NCBI GenBank assembly: GCA_024278035.1
Contig: JAJRUA010000270.1
Span: 1-8,204 of the forward strand
Source: Planctomycetota bacterium
Lineage (GTDB): Bacteria > Planctomycetota > Planctomycetia > Pirellulales > Lacipirellulaceae
Direction: 5' to 3'
Length of the DNA stretch: 8,204 bases
Numbering within the stretch: position 1 is the first letter of the stretch; each line of letters begins with the position of its first letter. The notes under the pieces are model-generated. The model saw only the letters and a list, made by a program, of their open reading frames with translations, made no database searches and had not been told where the DNA came from. A program made the position numbers and the translations under genes. Of the stretch, positions 1 to 6,866 are shown in pieces.

Positions 1-1382
1 ACGATGATGTTCGTTCCTTCGCCAAGCGTTGATTCAACGTCTACCGTTCCGCCCAGCTTGGTGATGTTGGTCCGTACGACATCCATCCCCACGCCGCGTC
101 CGGAGACATCGGTCACTTCTTTGGCCATCGAGAAGCCGGGGGCAAAGATCAAACGAATCGCTTCGCGATCGCTCATCGACTCGGCTTCTTCTGGAGTGAT
201 GATTCCCTTGGCGAGCGCCTTCTCCTTGAGCTTCGCTGGAGGGATACCACCGCCGTCGTCGTTGATCTCGATCCGTACTTTGCCCGCTTGGTAGCAGGCT
301 TTTAGCTTGATCGTTCCCTTCGCCGGTTTGCCCGCAGCGACACGTACGTCGGGCATTTCTACGCCGTGGTCGCACGAGTTGCGGATCAAGTGCGTCAGAG
401 GATCGCCAATCGCTTCGATAATCGTCTTATCGACTTCGACTTCTTTACCTACAACTTCCAAGTCGCACTGTTTGCCGAGCTTGCTACTCAGGTCGCGTAC
501 GATACGGGGGAACTTGCCAAAGACGGAACCGATTTGCTGCATGCGTGTCTGCATGATTGCTTCTTGCAGCTCGCTCGTGATTTGATCGAGACGAGCTGAG
601 ATCGTTTCGAGCCCATTCTTCTCATCCGTCGAAACCGCTTGAAGAAGCTGGTTTCGGCTGAGAACAAGTTCACCCGCAAGGTTCATCAAGATGTCGAGCA
701 CGCCGACGGAGACACGAATGTTTGCCTCGGGTGTGGGGGATTTTGATTTTGTCGGCTTGGCCTTCGCTTCGGGTTGGCTGGCCGGCTTGGCTGGTGCTGG
801 TGTCGGAGCCGGTGCGGCCGGCTTGGCGGGCTCCGTAGCCGCTGCTTCCTTGGCCGCTTTAGCCGCTTTCTTCTCTGCAAGCTTCGCAGCAATCTGTGCC
901 TCGATCTGAGCATCAAGGTCGTCCACTTCTACTGCCGCCTCTTGCGCAGCCGGTTCAGGAGCCACCTCAGCAGGAGCTTCTTCTTCGTTGCCTTCGTTCA
1001 GCGCCGCCTCGGCGATTTTCTCAAGAGCCGTGATATGCTCACTAACATCCGCCTCGTTCGAGTTCGCTACGTCCTCGATCAATCCTTTGAGTCGGTCGGC
1101 CCCCTTGAGCAAATCATCTACAATCGCCGAAGTCGGAGCCAACTCCTCGTTCCGCATCATGTTAAGGATATTCTCAAGGTTATGAGACAGGTCATTGACG
1201 GTCGTTAAACCAAGAAAGCCAGCGGCTCCCTTAATCGAGTGAATTCCACGAAACACTTCGTTGACGAGATCCACATCCACATCAGGAGCGTTCTCCTCAA
1301 TGGCAAGAAATTGATTCTCGATGTCGCCAAGGTGTTCGTTCGCCTCAACGACGAAATCATTGAGCAATTCGGTATCTTCCAC
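1..1382 (-). CDS. cheA: Chemotaxis histidine kinase CheA, N-terminal 460 residues (3' end beyond window)
   Basis: CheA autophosphorylates on a histidine and passes phosphate to CheY-type regulators in chemoreceptor arrays. Translating the minus strand gives an HPt/P1 domain (about residues 1-110) with the motif GIHSIKGAAGFLGL, whose H48 is the expected phospho-acceptor. An Ala/Pro/Lys/Glu-rich linker (about 125-220) follows, then the P3 dimerisation helices beginning NIRVSVGVLDILMNLAGELV near residue 221. The kinase domain shows an N box HLIRNSCDHGVE (N335), a G1 box DDGGGIP (375-381) and a G2 box GRGVGMDVV (428-436). The frame is still open at the window edge, so the end of the ATPase domain and the CheW-like P5 domain are missing. 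The start is inferred as GTG at 1382: the frame is closed by TGA at 1461-1463, and no ATG, GTG or TTG lies between. No CheY-binding P2 domain is visible; the linker occupies its place. No other chemotaxis gene is in view. Confidence 0.95.
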   Translation of the reverse strand, partial: MEDTELLNDFVVEANEHLGDIENQFLAIEENAPDVDVDLVNEVFRGIHSIKGAAGFLGLTTVNDLSHNLENILNMMRNEELAPTSAIVDDLLKGADRLKGLIEDVANSNEADVSEHITALEKIAEAALNEGNEEEAPAEVAPEPAAQEAAVEVDDLDAQIEAQIAAKLAEKKAAKAAKEAAATEPAKPAAPAPTPAPAKPASQPEAKAKPTKSKSPTPEANIRVSVGVLDILMNLAGELVLSRNQLLQAVSTDEKNGLETISARLDQITSELQEAIMQTRMQQIGSVFGKFPRIVRDLSSKLGKQCDLEVVGKEVEVDKTIIEAIGDPLTHLIRNSCDHGVEMPDVRVAAGKPAKGTIKLKACYQAGKVRIEINDDGGGIPPAKLKEKALAKGIITPEEAESMSDREAIRLIFAPGFSMAKEVTDVSGRGVGMDVVRTNITKLGGTVDVESTLGEGTNII

Positions 1383-1389
1383 GATCTTT

Positions 1390-1396
1390 TCCCTTT
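1390..1396 (-). promoter_or_regulatory. Likely ribosome binding site of cheA
   Basis: Read on the minus strand, AAAGGGA lies about 7 bases before the GTG at 1382. This purine-rich stretch supports the non-ATG start, the only usable start codon between the upstream in-frame TGA and the conserved P1 domain. It is an imperfect Shine-Dalgarno match, so the call is modest. Confidence 0.4.
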
Positions 1397-1669
1397 CTGA
1401 GTCGTACTCATCGGACGGCGCGAAGGCCGCTTTGCCGGCGGGTTCCGGCGGTTGGTTGGTTCAGAATCGCTGCTTCCAGAGGGTTCTGAAACCAAGGCGA
1501 TTGAAAAAACCTAAGTCACGCTCTGCGCGCAGGCCGGTTTTGGAGGGAAACCGAAGACCAAAAAAGACGAAAGGCCCAAATCCTTCTGCGGCAGATGAAA
1601 AGAGACGCCCGTTTCAGAGCCGTTTGTTCCGATTAGGCCGATTATTCGGAAGGGTCGATTTTTTTAGAA
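1397..1669. other. Spacer between the NYN gene and cheA; no gene recognised
   Basis: This stretch separates the stop of the NYN-domain gene from the cheA start region. I see no conserved coding frame in it. The part nearest cheA stays open in the cheA frame only as far as the TGA at 1461-1463. A weak hairpin (CCGA-TTAT-TCGG, 1639-1650) lies just downstream of the NYN gene but lacks the long stem and T-run of a convincing terminator. The cheA promoter should be here, but I cannot point to it. None of the three dispersed repeat families found elsewhere in the window is evident. Confidence 0.5.
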
Positions 1670-2341
1670 TCATTCGTCGAGCAAATCGTCGGCATAGCCG
1701 GGCGGGAAGGGGTCAAGAATGCCTTTACCGAACTCTTGTTGGGGCGGTTTTGCTTTAGGCCGCTTTTTAAGGGGCTCTCGTTTGGTTGATTCGGGCGAAG
1801 GGGGCAGCCGCTTAGGCGGGGGAGCGGCGGCCGCTTCTTGCTCAATTTCGGCAAGCGCCTCGGGGTCTTGGAACTCGCGAACCCAGTGGGCATTGTCGGC
1901 GACCGGGCCTGTCGGCTTGGTCACGGTCGCTTCACCCGTCGGTTGGCGTCGCGCGATTTCGGAGAACCAAGCATCGCTATCAACGGGCCGGGCACCCCGC
2001 GACCGAGCGGCTCGCTGCACACGGTGGTCCCCCGACACCACGGTCAAATACCGAGTTCCCTTGGCCGTTTCAAGAATTTCTTCAATCAGGGCATCCGCAT
2101 CGGTGTAGCCACGTGAAAATTGTACGGTGATCCCCTCTAACCGGTACTGATCAGCAAGTCCTGGCGGTGCGTCTTTCGAGTCGAAAACAATGAGCGTCGC
2201 CCGTCGTTCCTTGTCCGTTAGCCGCGAGGCCAAGAAATTCAATAAGGCTTCGCGCGAGCCACGCAGCGTTCCAGCCAAGTCGTCCGCACCGAACAAATCC
2301 GTCGCGTGCAACAGGTTATAGCCATCAATCAGAAAGCGCAC
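1670..2341 (-). CDS. NYN-domain (YacP/DUF901-like) putative RNA-binding or RNase protein
   Basis: The 223-residue product begins MRFLIDGYNLLHATDLFG, the hallmark start of YacP-like NYN domains, a PIN-like fold with a metal-binding acidic site associated with RNA cleavage. Candidate acidic residues in order are D6 (IDGYN), D54 (IVFDSKD), D81/D83 (GYTDADALIEE) and D105 (VVSGDHRVQ), followed by GARPVDSDAWF. After the domain comes a Pro/Lys/Ala-rich linker (about 169-205) and a short end, GILDPFPPGYADDLLDE, that could be a binding peptide. I place the start at GTG 2341 because the family begins right at this IDGYN strand. A TTG at 2404 is also in frame, but the 21 codons it would add lie almost entirely in repeat B1 and look non-genic. 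No good Shine-Dalgarno sequence precedes the GTG. The substrate is unknown, and the neighbours give no clue. Confidence 0.82.
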   Translation of the reverse strand: MRFLIDGYNLLHATDLFGADDLAGTLRGSREALLNFLASRLTDKERRATLIVFDSKDAPPGLADQYRLEGITVQFSRGYTDADALIEEILETAKGTRYLTVVSGDHRVQRAARSRGARPVDSDAWFSEIARRQPTGEATVTKPTGPVADNAHWVREFQDPEALAEIEQEAAAAPPPKRLPPSPESTKREPLKKRPKAKPPQQEFGKGILDPFPPGYADDLLDE

Positions 2342-2347
2342 AAAACA

Positions 2348-2446
2348 GGCAGGAGGCTGGAGAAATAAATATCTCACGCAAAGGCGCGAAGACGCAAAGG
2401 ACAATTAGGAGAATCACGCAGAGTCGTAGAGACAGCAGAGGAAAAT
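2348..2446 (+). repeat. Dispersed repeat family B, copy B1
   Basis: The copy contains three 8-base units in tandem: CGCAAAGG (2377-2384), CGCGAAGA (2385-2392) and CGCAAAGG (2393-2400). A second tract of CAGAG-like units follows (about 2413-2441: GCAGAG, GTAGAG, GCAGAG). The same order of blocks, including an AGGAGGCTG/CGGAGGCTG block on the outer side, recurs inverted at about 2625-2740. Its outer edge stops only a few bases from the NYN gene's GTG, so it forms that gene's 5' leader. Confidence 0.8.
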
Positions 2447-2478
2447 ACTTACAGCACGTCCCAGAACCTTCAGGTACC

Positions 2479-2496
2479 GCGGTCTTTCCCGACCGC
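2479..2496. repeat. Small perfect hairpin in the B1-B2 interval
   Basis: GCGGTC (2479-2484) and GACCGC (2491-2496) are perfect reverse complements around a TTTCCC loop. No T-run follows on either strand, so it is not an obvious terminator. It lies within the segment enclosed by repeats B1 and B2, upstream of the NYN gene. Confidence 0.5.
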
Positions 2497-2624
2497 TGGA
2501 CACTTCTTGATAGGTTTTGGGATAGGCACTTAAGAATTTAGGTTGCTTAATTGTATTATTGGTTTATGGGATGCCATTTAATAGGCCAGACTAAAAACCA
2601 AGCCTGTTTTTTTGATCGTTGGGC

Positions 2625-2740
2625 GAATCCTTTTCTCTCCGCTGTCTCTGCGGCTCTGCGAGACACTTCTTTTTTTCTTTCTTTGCGACTTCGCGCCTTT
2701 GCGTGATATATTTCCCCCTACAGCCTCCGGCCTCAAGCCT
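2625..2740 (-). repeat. Dispersed repeat family B, copy B2 (inverted relative to B1)
   Basis: Read on the minus strand, this copy repeats the B1 blocks in the same order: a GGAGGCTG block, the AAATAT-type spacer, three 8-base units (plus-strand positions 2696-2703, 2688-2695 and 2680-2687), an A-rich spacer, then CAGAG-like units near 2641-2662. B2 differs from B1 by small substitutions and spacer-length changes. It begins at the pyrB stop codon (2739-2741) and is therefore part of the pyrB 3' untranslated region. Confidence 0.8.
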
Positions 2741-4052
2741 AACTGCTGTATTCGTGCGTCTCACGGAACGCCTGCTGATAGTGGCGTTCAATTTTATGAT
2801 CGGCGTCTAACAGATGAGCAAGCAGAGCGGCCCGGCACCACATGCCGTTCCTTGCTTGGCGAAAGTACATTGCCCGTGGGTCGGCGTCGATTTCTGCCGG
2901 GATTTCGCCGAAGTGCTGATCGCGAGGAAAAGGGTGCAGGATAGGAGCGTACGCCTTCATCCGTGAAACCAAGGCGGGTGTCAGGCAGTATCGAGAAAAG
3001 TCGATTTTTGCATAGGACTCCGCATCCTCGGGCGAGTCGTGCTCTTTCTGAACACGGGTCATGTACAGCGCGTCAATTTGTTCGATCAGAGGCCTGCTGG
3101 CGCCTCCTCCGAGCGTGTCGATCGGCGTTTCAAGAGAATCGACTTCCTGGACGCTCACGCCCCGGTCACGGAGTCGCTCGCGCAGATCCTCTCGCATTTG
3201 CAACTTGGGGAGATTGGGCGTGACAAACACGAGTCGTACGCCAGGGTAGTTTGAGAGCAACATCGCTAGTGATCGTACGGTCCGGCCCCGGCCGACGTCG
3301 CCGCAGAAGGCGTAGGTTTTGTTCGCTAGGCCAGCGGTTAGATCGGCATAGCCATGGCCTCGCAGTTCTTCAAGCCGTCTCCCGCCACTCATTCGTTCAG
3401 CGGGAGATTCCGTAGGGTTCTCAAAGTTAAACGTACGTTGGAGCGTGTAGATATCGAGCAGCGCTTGCGTCGGATGTTCGTCAGCGCCTGAGCCGGCGTT
3501 GATGATCGGCACGCTCCGCTGGCCGGTTCGCTCGAGGTCGTTCATCAAGTAGGCACACGACTCAGCCAGCCGAGCGATTGGCGAACGCATGATGATAAGA
3601 TCAAAGTAGCTCGAAAACATTCGGATTGAGTCGAACCGTGTCTCGCCCTTCGTTTCGGACGAAGTCGAGGGGTCTCGCACTTCGTTGCACGTAATGCCAA
3701 GCACTTGGCAGGCGGCCATGAAGGAGAGGAACGTGCGTGTCGAGGGCTGGGTGAAGTAGAGCATCGCCCGCTTATGGGCCAGCAGGTTCCTCAAAAAGTT
3801 TTGACCCGTCCGTTCTCGTGAGAGCAGCCGAATCAAATCAGCCGTTCGAGCCAAGCTGTCGAGCAGGTCGGGCGAGAATTGGCCGGAGAAAATGATATGC
3901 CGAAGGCGGTCGCCCCGGGCCAATTTGGACGCCTTGAGCCGCACCGGCAAGGCAAGACGCTTCTCATAAAGCCGTAAATCAAGTTCATCACGCGACAGAG
4001 AAACTGGCCCCTTACTTGAGGAGTCGTCGCTGTGGGAATCAGAATCTGCCAT
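2739..4052 (-). CDS. pyrB: Aspartate carbamoyltransferase catalytic chain, extended form
   Basis: This enzyme condenses carbamoyl phosphate with aspartate, the committed step of pyrimidine synthesis. Residues are numbered from the upstream GTG at 4055. Family motifs appear in order: PSTRTF (104-109, carbamoyl-phosphate site), SSETKGET with K136 (80s-loop lysine), R157 in IIMRSP, EHPTQALLDIYTL (193-205, active-site H194), GDVGRGRTVRSL (252-263), YMTRVQKE (331-338) and HPFPR (374-378). EHPTQALLD and YMTRVQKE favour aspartate over ornithine carbamoyltransferase. At 437 residues it is much longer than the usual roughly 310. The extra length lies in an N-terminal extension (about 55-70 residues, acidic/Ser-rich at first) and insertions near 208-245 and 310-325. 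ATG at 4052 is preferred; GTG at 4055 is adjacent, and a TAA lies two codons further upstream. No pyrI or other pyr gene is nearby. Confidence 0.92.
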   Translation of the reverse strand: MADSDSHSDDSSSKGPVSLSRDELDLRLYEKRLALPVRLKASKLARGDRLRHIIFSGQFSPDLLDSLARTADLIRLLSRERTGQNFLRNLLAHKRAMLYFTQPSTRTFLSFMAACQVLGITCNEVRDPSTSSETKGETRFDSIRMFSSYFDLIIMRSPIARLAESCAYLMNDLERTGQRSVPIINAGSGADEHPTQALLDIYTLQRTFNFENPTESPAERMSGGRRLEELRGHGYADLTAGLANKTYAFCGDVGRGRTVRSLAMLLSNYPGVRLVFVTPNLPKLQMREDLRERLRDRGVSVQEVDSLETPIDTLGGGASRPLIEQIDALYMTRVQKEHDSPEDAESYAKIDFSRYCLTPALVSRMKAYAPILHPFPRDQHFGEIPAEIDADPRAMYFRQARNGMWCRAALLAHLLDADHKIERHYQQAFRETHEYSS

Positions 4053-4093
4053 CACTCGTTAGTCCATAAATCATGCCACTAAGCCTAGGGAAG

Positions 4094-4123
4094 GTTATGG
4101 CATAATCGCCCAACCAACGTCAA
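4094..4123 (-). promoter_or_regulatory. Possible sigma70-type promoter of pyrB
   Basis: On the minus strand, TTGACG (4118-4123) and CATAAC (4094-4099) are separated by 18 bases, resembling -35 and -10 elements. The -10 element lies about 41 bases before the pyrB ATG, leaving room for a short leader. The -10 match is only four of six and planctomycete consensus sites are poorly known, so this is a candidate only. Confidence 0.3.
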
Positions 4124-4161
4124 GCGGTAAGGGAAATAGTGCAGGTCAAAAAACAGGGAAA

Positions 4162-4241
4162 AATTAGACGCGGATTAAGCGGATAAAATCCTTCTTTTAT
4201 CTGCGCTGATCCGTCCGATCCGCGTTCATCTGCGTCTAATT
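4162..4241. repeat. Palindromic repeat family A, cargo-free copy A1; possible yaaA terminator
   Basis: The outer arms 4162-4175 and 4228-4241 are inverted repeats of 14 bases with one mismatch (AATTAGACGCGGAT type). The inner arms 4179-4188 and 4195-4204 pair with one mismatch around a TCCTTC loop. The arms carry the GCGGAT/GCAGAT units seen in copies A2-A4. The unit sits between the yaaA stop and the pyrB promoter region. In the direction of transcription the outer arm runs into TAATTTTT, so it could end yaaA transcripts, although the stem is interrupted. This is the same family that encloses the GxxExxY gene, here without any gene inside. Confidence 0.75.
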
Positions 4242-4251
4242 CCTCTTTTGA

Positions 4252-5031
4252 CTAAGCCCCCAGTTGATCCCTGGTGAAGACGGGCTCGTCGGGGGTCGAT
4301 TGGCCCGCGTTGTAGCGGTAGCCGCTGGCGGCAAACGACTTGATTGCGGCTGGGCCCTGCTGCCGCGTTGTTATCAGGTGGCGGGCCATTTCGCCGCGTG
4401 CCCGTTTGGCGTAGAAGCTGACGACTTTGTAGCCGACTCCCTTTTTCTCCTTGAAGGCAGGTGTCACGATCCGGGCTTCAAGCCTTTTGGGTTGTACCAC
4501 CGACCAGTACTCGTTCGAGGCAAGGTTCACCACGAGCGGCTCTTTTGCTTGTTCCAGGTCAGCGTTCAGGGCATCCGTCACTCGATCGCCCCACCACTCG
4601 TACAAGTTTTTCCCTCGGTCGGTCTTGAGCTTCGCCCCCATTTCCAGCCGATAGGCTTGCATCAAGTCCAAGGGGCACAGCACGCCGTAGAGCCCCGAAA
4701 GGATTCGGACCCGTTCCTGTGCCAACTCAAGTTGCTTGTCGGTGAGCGAATCGGGATCGAATCCTTGATAAACATCCCCACGAAAAGCGAGCACCGCTTG
4801 CTTCGCCCTTTTTGCGTCCCACTTTTGCCGCCAGTCGGCAAAGTAATCATGCGTTGTCGCGGCGAGCTTGTCGCTGATCGACAGTAATTCCACAAGCTGC
4901 TTGGCCGACTGTTCCTTGCAAACCTTGGCGAGTTTTTTCGCCTCGCCATGCAGAGCAGGCTTGGTCGCCGAGAGTTGTCGCTCGGTTGGAGAGAAATCAA
5001 GCGTCTTGGCAGGGGAGAGAAGGATCAGCAT
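4252..5031 (-). CDS. yaaA: YaaA family protein (peroxide stress, DUF328/UPF0246)
   Basis: The 259-residue product starts MLILLSPAKTLDF, nearly the signature start of E. coli YaaA, which lowers free intracellular iron and limits oxidative DNA damage under peroxide stress and has been reported to bind DNA. Other family blocks are FRGDVYQGFD (83-92), LSGLYGVLCPLDLMQAYRLE (111-130), NLYEWWGD (142-149), NLASNEYWSVV (169-179) and KVVSFYAKRARGEMARHLI (202-220). The length matches the family norm of about 255-260, and the protein appears cytosolic with no signal peptide. ATG at 5031 is fixed by the conserved N-terminus; only a weak purine stretch precedes it. It is separated from its neighbours by repeat families C (upstream) and A (downstream), so it is probably transcribed alone. 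The biochemical activity is not shown by the sequence, and the peroxide role rests on the E. coli homologue. Confidence 0.93.
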   Translation of the reverse strand: MLILLSPAKTLDFSPTERQLSATKPALHGEAKKLAKVCKEQSAKQLVELLSISDKLAATTHDYFADWRQKWDAKRAKQAVLAFRGDVYQGFDPDSLTDKQLELAQERVRILSGLYGVLCPLDLMQAYRLEMGAKLKTDRGKNLYEWWGDRVTDALNADLEQAKEPLVVNLASNEYWSVVQPKRLEARIVTPAFKEKKGVGYKVVSFYAKRARGEMARHLITTRQQGPAAIKSFAASGYRYNAGQSTPDEPVFTRDQLGA

Positions 5032-5060
5032 GGCCGTGCATCCGTTGGGCTAGAAGAAAA

Positions 5061-5182
5061 TTGAACCACGACGGAACGAAGGAACAACGGAAGGAAGAAA
5101 GGGAAAACCGCTAATACGCGCTAATAAGGAGGAAGAGGGACGGAAGTAGAAACATCAGCGTTGATTAGCGGTTTTCTTTCCT
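5061..5182. repeat. Dispersed repeat family C with hairpin; possible permease terminator
   Basis: This spacer between the permease stop and yaaA holds two repeat tracts. The first (about 5061-5097) has GGAA units at 5073, 5081 and 5089, giving an 8-base period. The second is an inverted repeat: AAAACCGCTAAT (5104-5115) and its exact reverse complement (5164-5175), with CGCTAAT and CAGCG/GATTAG units filling much of the inside. Twelve perfectly paired bases around a loop of 48 bases could fold in RNA. On the minus strand the second arm ends in GCGGTTTTCCC, so it may help terminate permease transcripts. Its function is inferred. Confidence 0.6.
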
Positions 5183-6847
5183 TTACTCTGCGACGCGCCA
5201 GCGGGTTTGGAAGAGCCACGCCAGTAGGCCTAGCAGCACGCCGTTGTAAACGAGCGACCAGGCGAGGTGCCCCCAAAAAAGGAGCGGTTCGCCGGCGGCT
5301 TGCAGGGTGTCGGCGTCGGCGTCGGTCCATGGAGCGGAACGGGTCATTTCGAGTGGCAAGGCGAACAGGGCCGAAAAGGGGCTCAGCACGCCGAACGCCG
5401 ACACGGTGTCGACCACTCCACTGGCTCCAGGCGTGGCGGTGTAAAACGTCTCGGCAAAGTAACGCATGGCGATCGGCGAAAGGAACAAGCCGATCAACAC
5501 GACGTAGCTGGCAATCAGGGCGGTTGAAGTCTTGGAACATAACGCTGAGCAAGTGAGCGCGGTGAGCGAAGTCGTGAGGCACGCGATCGCCGTTATCAGC
5601 ACGTAGCCGACAATCGACAGCATATTACCGATTGTCCAGTAAGGGGACGGCATGATGCATGCCAGCAGTACGGGCCACATCAAAAAACAGGTCAGCACGG
5701 TCGAGACCCGCAGGCCGCTCAGCAGTTTGCCCCAGAGCATTTGCCACGGCGTGATGAGCGTCGTGAGCAACAGGTCGAGCGTTTGTCGTTCGCGTTCGCT
5801 ACAGACGCTGCCCGCGGAGAAGACGGGGCCGCACAGCAGGTTGAACATCAGCACGTAGGAAAGGTACCACGGGGCGAACCAAGGCCAAACGTAAAGGCAA
5901 ATCGCCATGATCGGAATGGCCAGCACCATCGAAATCTGAATCACGAGGCGAAGCATCAGCGTTCCCTGGCTGAAAATCTCGCTCCGCATCTCTTTGTCGT
6001 AGATCGGGTTGGCCCCCTCTTCCAGAAAGTCGGTCCGCTTGGGCGGGGCGAACAATCGGTCAGGCCATTCATCGCGTTGGATGTAAAGTCCCACCGCTTC
6101 GCGCGGTTCGTCTTCCAGGTCGATTGCGTCCTTGCCACCCGAACCCAGGTCCGTCGGGTAGAGAAGCCGATCGCAGGCGTTTTTCCATAGCACGGCAGCC
6201 GAGGCGAGACAGGCGATCGGCACGATGGTCGTTGCTATCATCAGACGCATTTCGCCCAATTGCCCTAGCGAGTTCCATGCCAACACGCCACCAATCGCCA
6301 GCGGTAAGATCATGAGGTACGAAACCACGAGGGCCGACGCCGTTCGTCCAAAAAAACTGCTCGCCCACAAGCTAATCATGCCGAACAGGCTCACGGTCGA
6401 AAGCATCGCCACGTACGCCGCCAGCACGTCGTAGGCACCCACACCCCCCAGCGGCAAGCAGAGCATCACGATCGGCAACGAACAGAGCATCAAGATACCC
6501 AGATGCGTCATCGCCGCCAGCAGCTTGCCGAGCACAATGGCCCCGGGCCTCAGGGGGCTCGCCAGCAACATCTCAAACGAGAGGCGTTCTTTCTCGCCCG
6601 TGATTGCCCCCGCCGCAAAGCTGGGTGCCATCATCGAAGCGAGCAAGTACTGCCCCAAGAAAAAGAGTCCCACCAGCCGCTGAGCCGCCACCGGCTGCGA
6701 CATATCCAATTGCGACTGCTGCGGCCAAGCGAGCAGTACCACCCCACCCAGCATCGCCACATAAGCGAGCAGCAACAAACACGCCCGAGGGCGCCGCAAA
6801 TTACTCAGCAACTCATGCTGGAGAACGGGATTTTGGGTTAAGTACAT
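5183..6847 (-). CDS. ABC-2 type transporter permease with two tandem homologous halves
   Basis: The 554-residue integral membrane protein has many hydrophobic segments, for example about 22-40, 58-80, 108-132, 140-162, 170-190, 205-222, 300-325, 328-348, 380-398, 405-435, 441-460 and 524-546. A hydrophilic region (about 223-290) splits it. Each half repeats the same blocks: NPVLQHEL (6-13) versus NPIYDKEM (280-287), ITGEKERLSFEMLL (82-95) versus CSERERQTLDLLL (349-361), GKLLAAM (107-113) versus GKLLSGL (373-379), and RTASALVVSY (168-177) versus KTSTALIASY (439-448). The E-x-E-R...LL...GKLL pattern is typical of ABC-2 exporter permeases, so a single chain may supply both halves of the membrane channel. 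Its ATPase is not in the window and the substrate is unknown. ATG at 6847 is chosen because it places the first conserved block at the N-terminus. Repeat A2 begins 19 bases upstream, and no Shine-Dalgarno sequence is seen. Confidence 0.87.
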   Translation of the reverse strand: MYLTQNPVLQHELLSNLRRPRACLLLLAYVAMLGGVVLLAWPQQSQLDMSQPVAAQRLVGLFFLGQYLLASMMAPSFAAGAITGEKERLSFEMLLASPLRPGAIVLGKLLAAMTHLGILMLCSLPIVMLCLPLGGVGAYDVLAAYVAMLSTVSLFGMISLWASSFFGRTASALVVSYLMILPLAIGGVLAWNSLGQLGEMRLMIATTIVPIACLASAAVLWKNACDRLLYPTDLGSGGKDAIDLEDEPREAVGLYIQRDEWPDRLFAPPKRTDFLEEGANPIYDKEMRSEIFSQGTLMLRLVIQISMVLAIPIMAICLYVWPWFAPWYLSYVLMFNLLCGPVFSAGSVCSERERQTLDLLLTTLITPWQMLWGKLLSGLRVSTVLTCFLMWPVLLACIMPSPYWTIGNMLSIVGYVLITAIACLTTSLTALTCSALCSKTSTALIASYVVLIGLFLSPIAMRYFAETFYTATPGASGVVDTVSAFGVLSPFSALFALPLEMTRSAPWTDADADTLQAAGEPLLFWGHLAWSLVYNGVLLGLLAWLFQTRWRVAE

Positions 6848-6866
6848 TGGCGAGGGCTACAAAGAC

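Larger units (their letters stand above)
2342..2738. other. Repeat-filled spacer between pyrB and the NYN gene
   Basis: This spacer of nearly 400 bp carries no credible gene. It consists of repeat copy B1 abutting the NYN start, a central unique segment (about 2447-2624) and copy B2 in the opposite orientation, running to the pyrB stop. The central part is AT-rich on its right side and holds a small perfect hairpin at 2479-2496. Short open frames through B2 translate into Arg/Leu/Cys- and Phe-rich strings typical of repeat DNA, so I do not call them. Confidence 0.75.

Noticed and set aside
1205..1495. Minus-strand frame of 96 codons covering the cheA start
   Set aside because: It is in a different frame from the CheA P1 domain and has no recognisable motif.
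2342..2404. Extended N-terminus of the NYN protein from TTG 2404
   Set aside because: The 21 added codons lie almost entirely in repeat B1, while the conserved family start coincides with GTG 2341.
2599..2613. Run of seven T after AAGCCTG on the plus strand, resembling a terminator
   Set aside because: The possible stem (AGGC with GCCT) is short with a long loop, and no plus-strand gene ends here.
2591..2944. Overlapping short frames on both strands through repeat B2
   Set aside because: Their translations are low-complexity strings from the repeat itself, and one runs antisense into the pyrB 3' end. They have no conserved start context.
4264..4887. Long plus-strand open frame (207 codons) opposite yaaA
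   Set aside because: It is fully antisense to a clear YaaA coding region with conserved motifs, and its translation shows no recognisable family.
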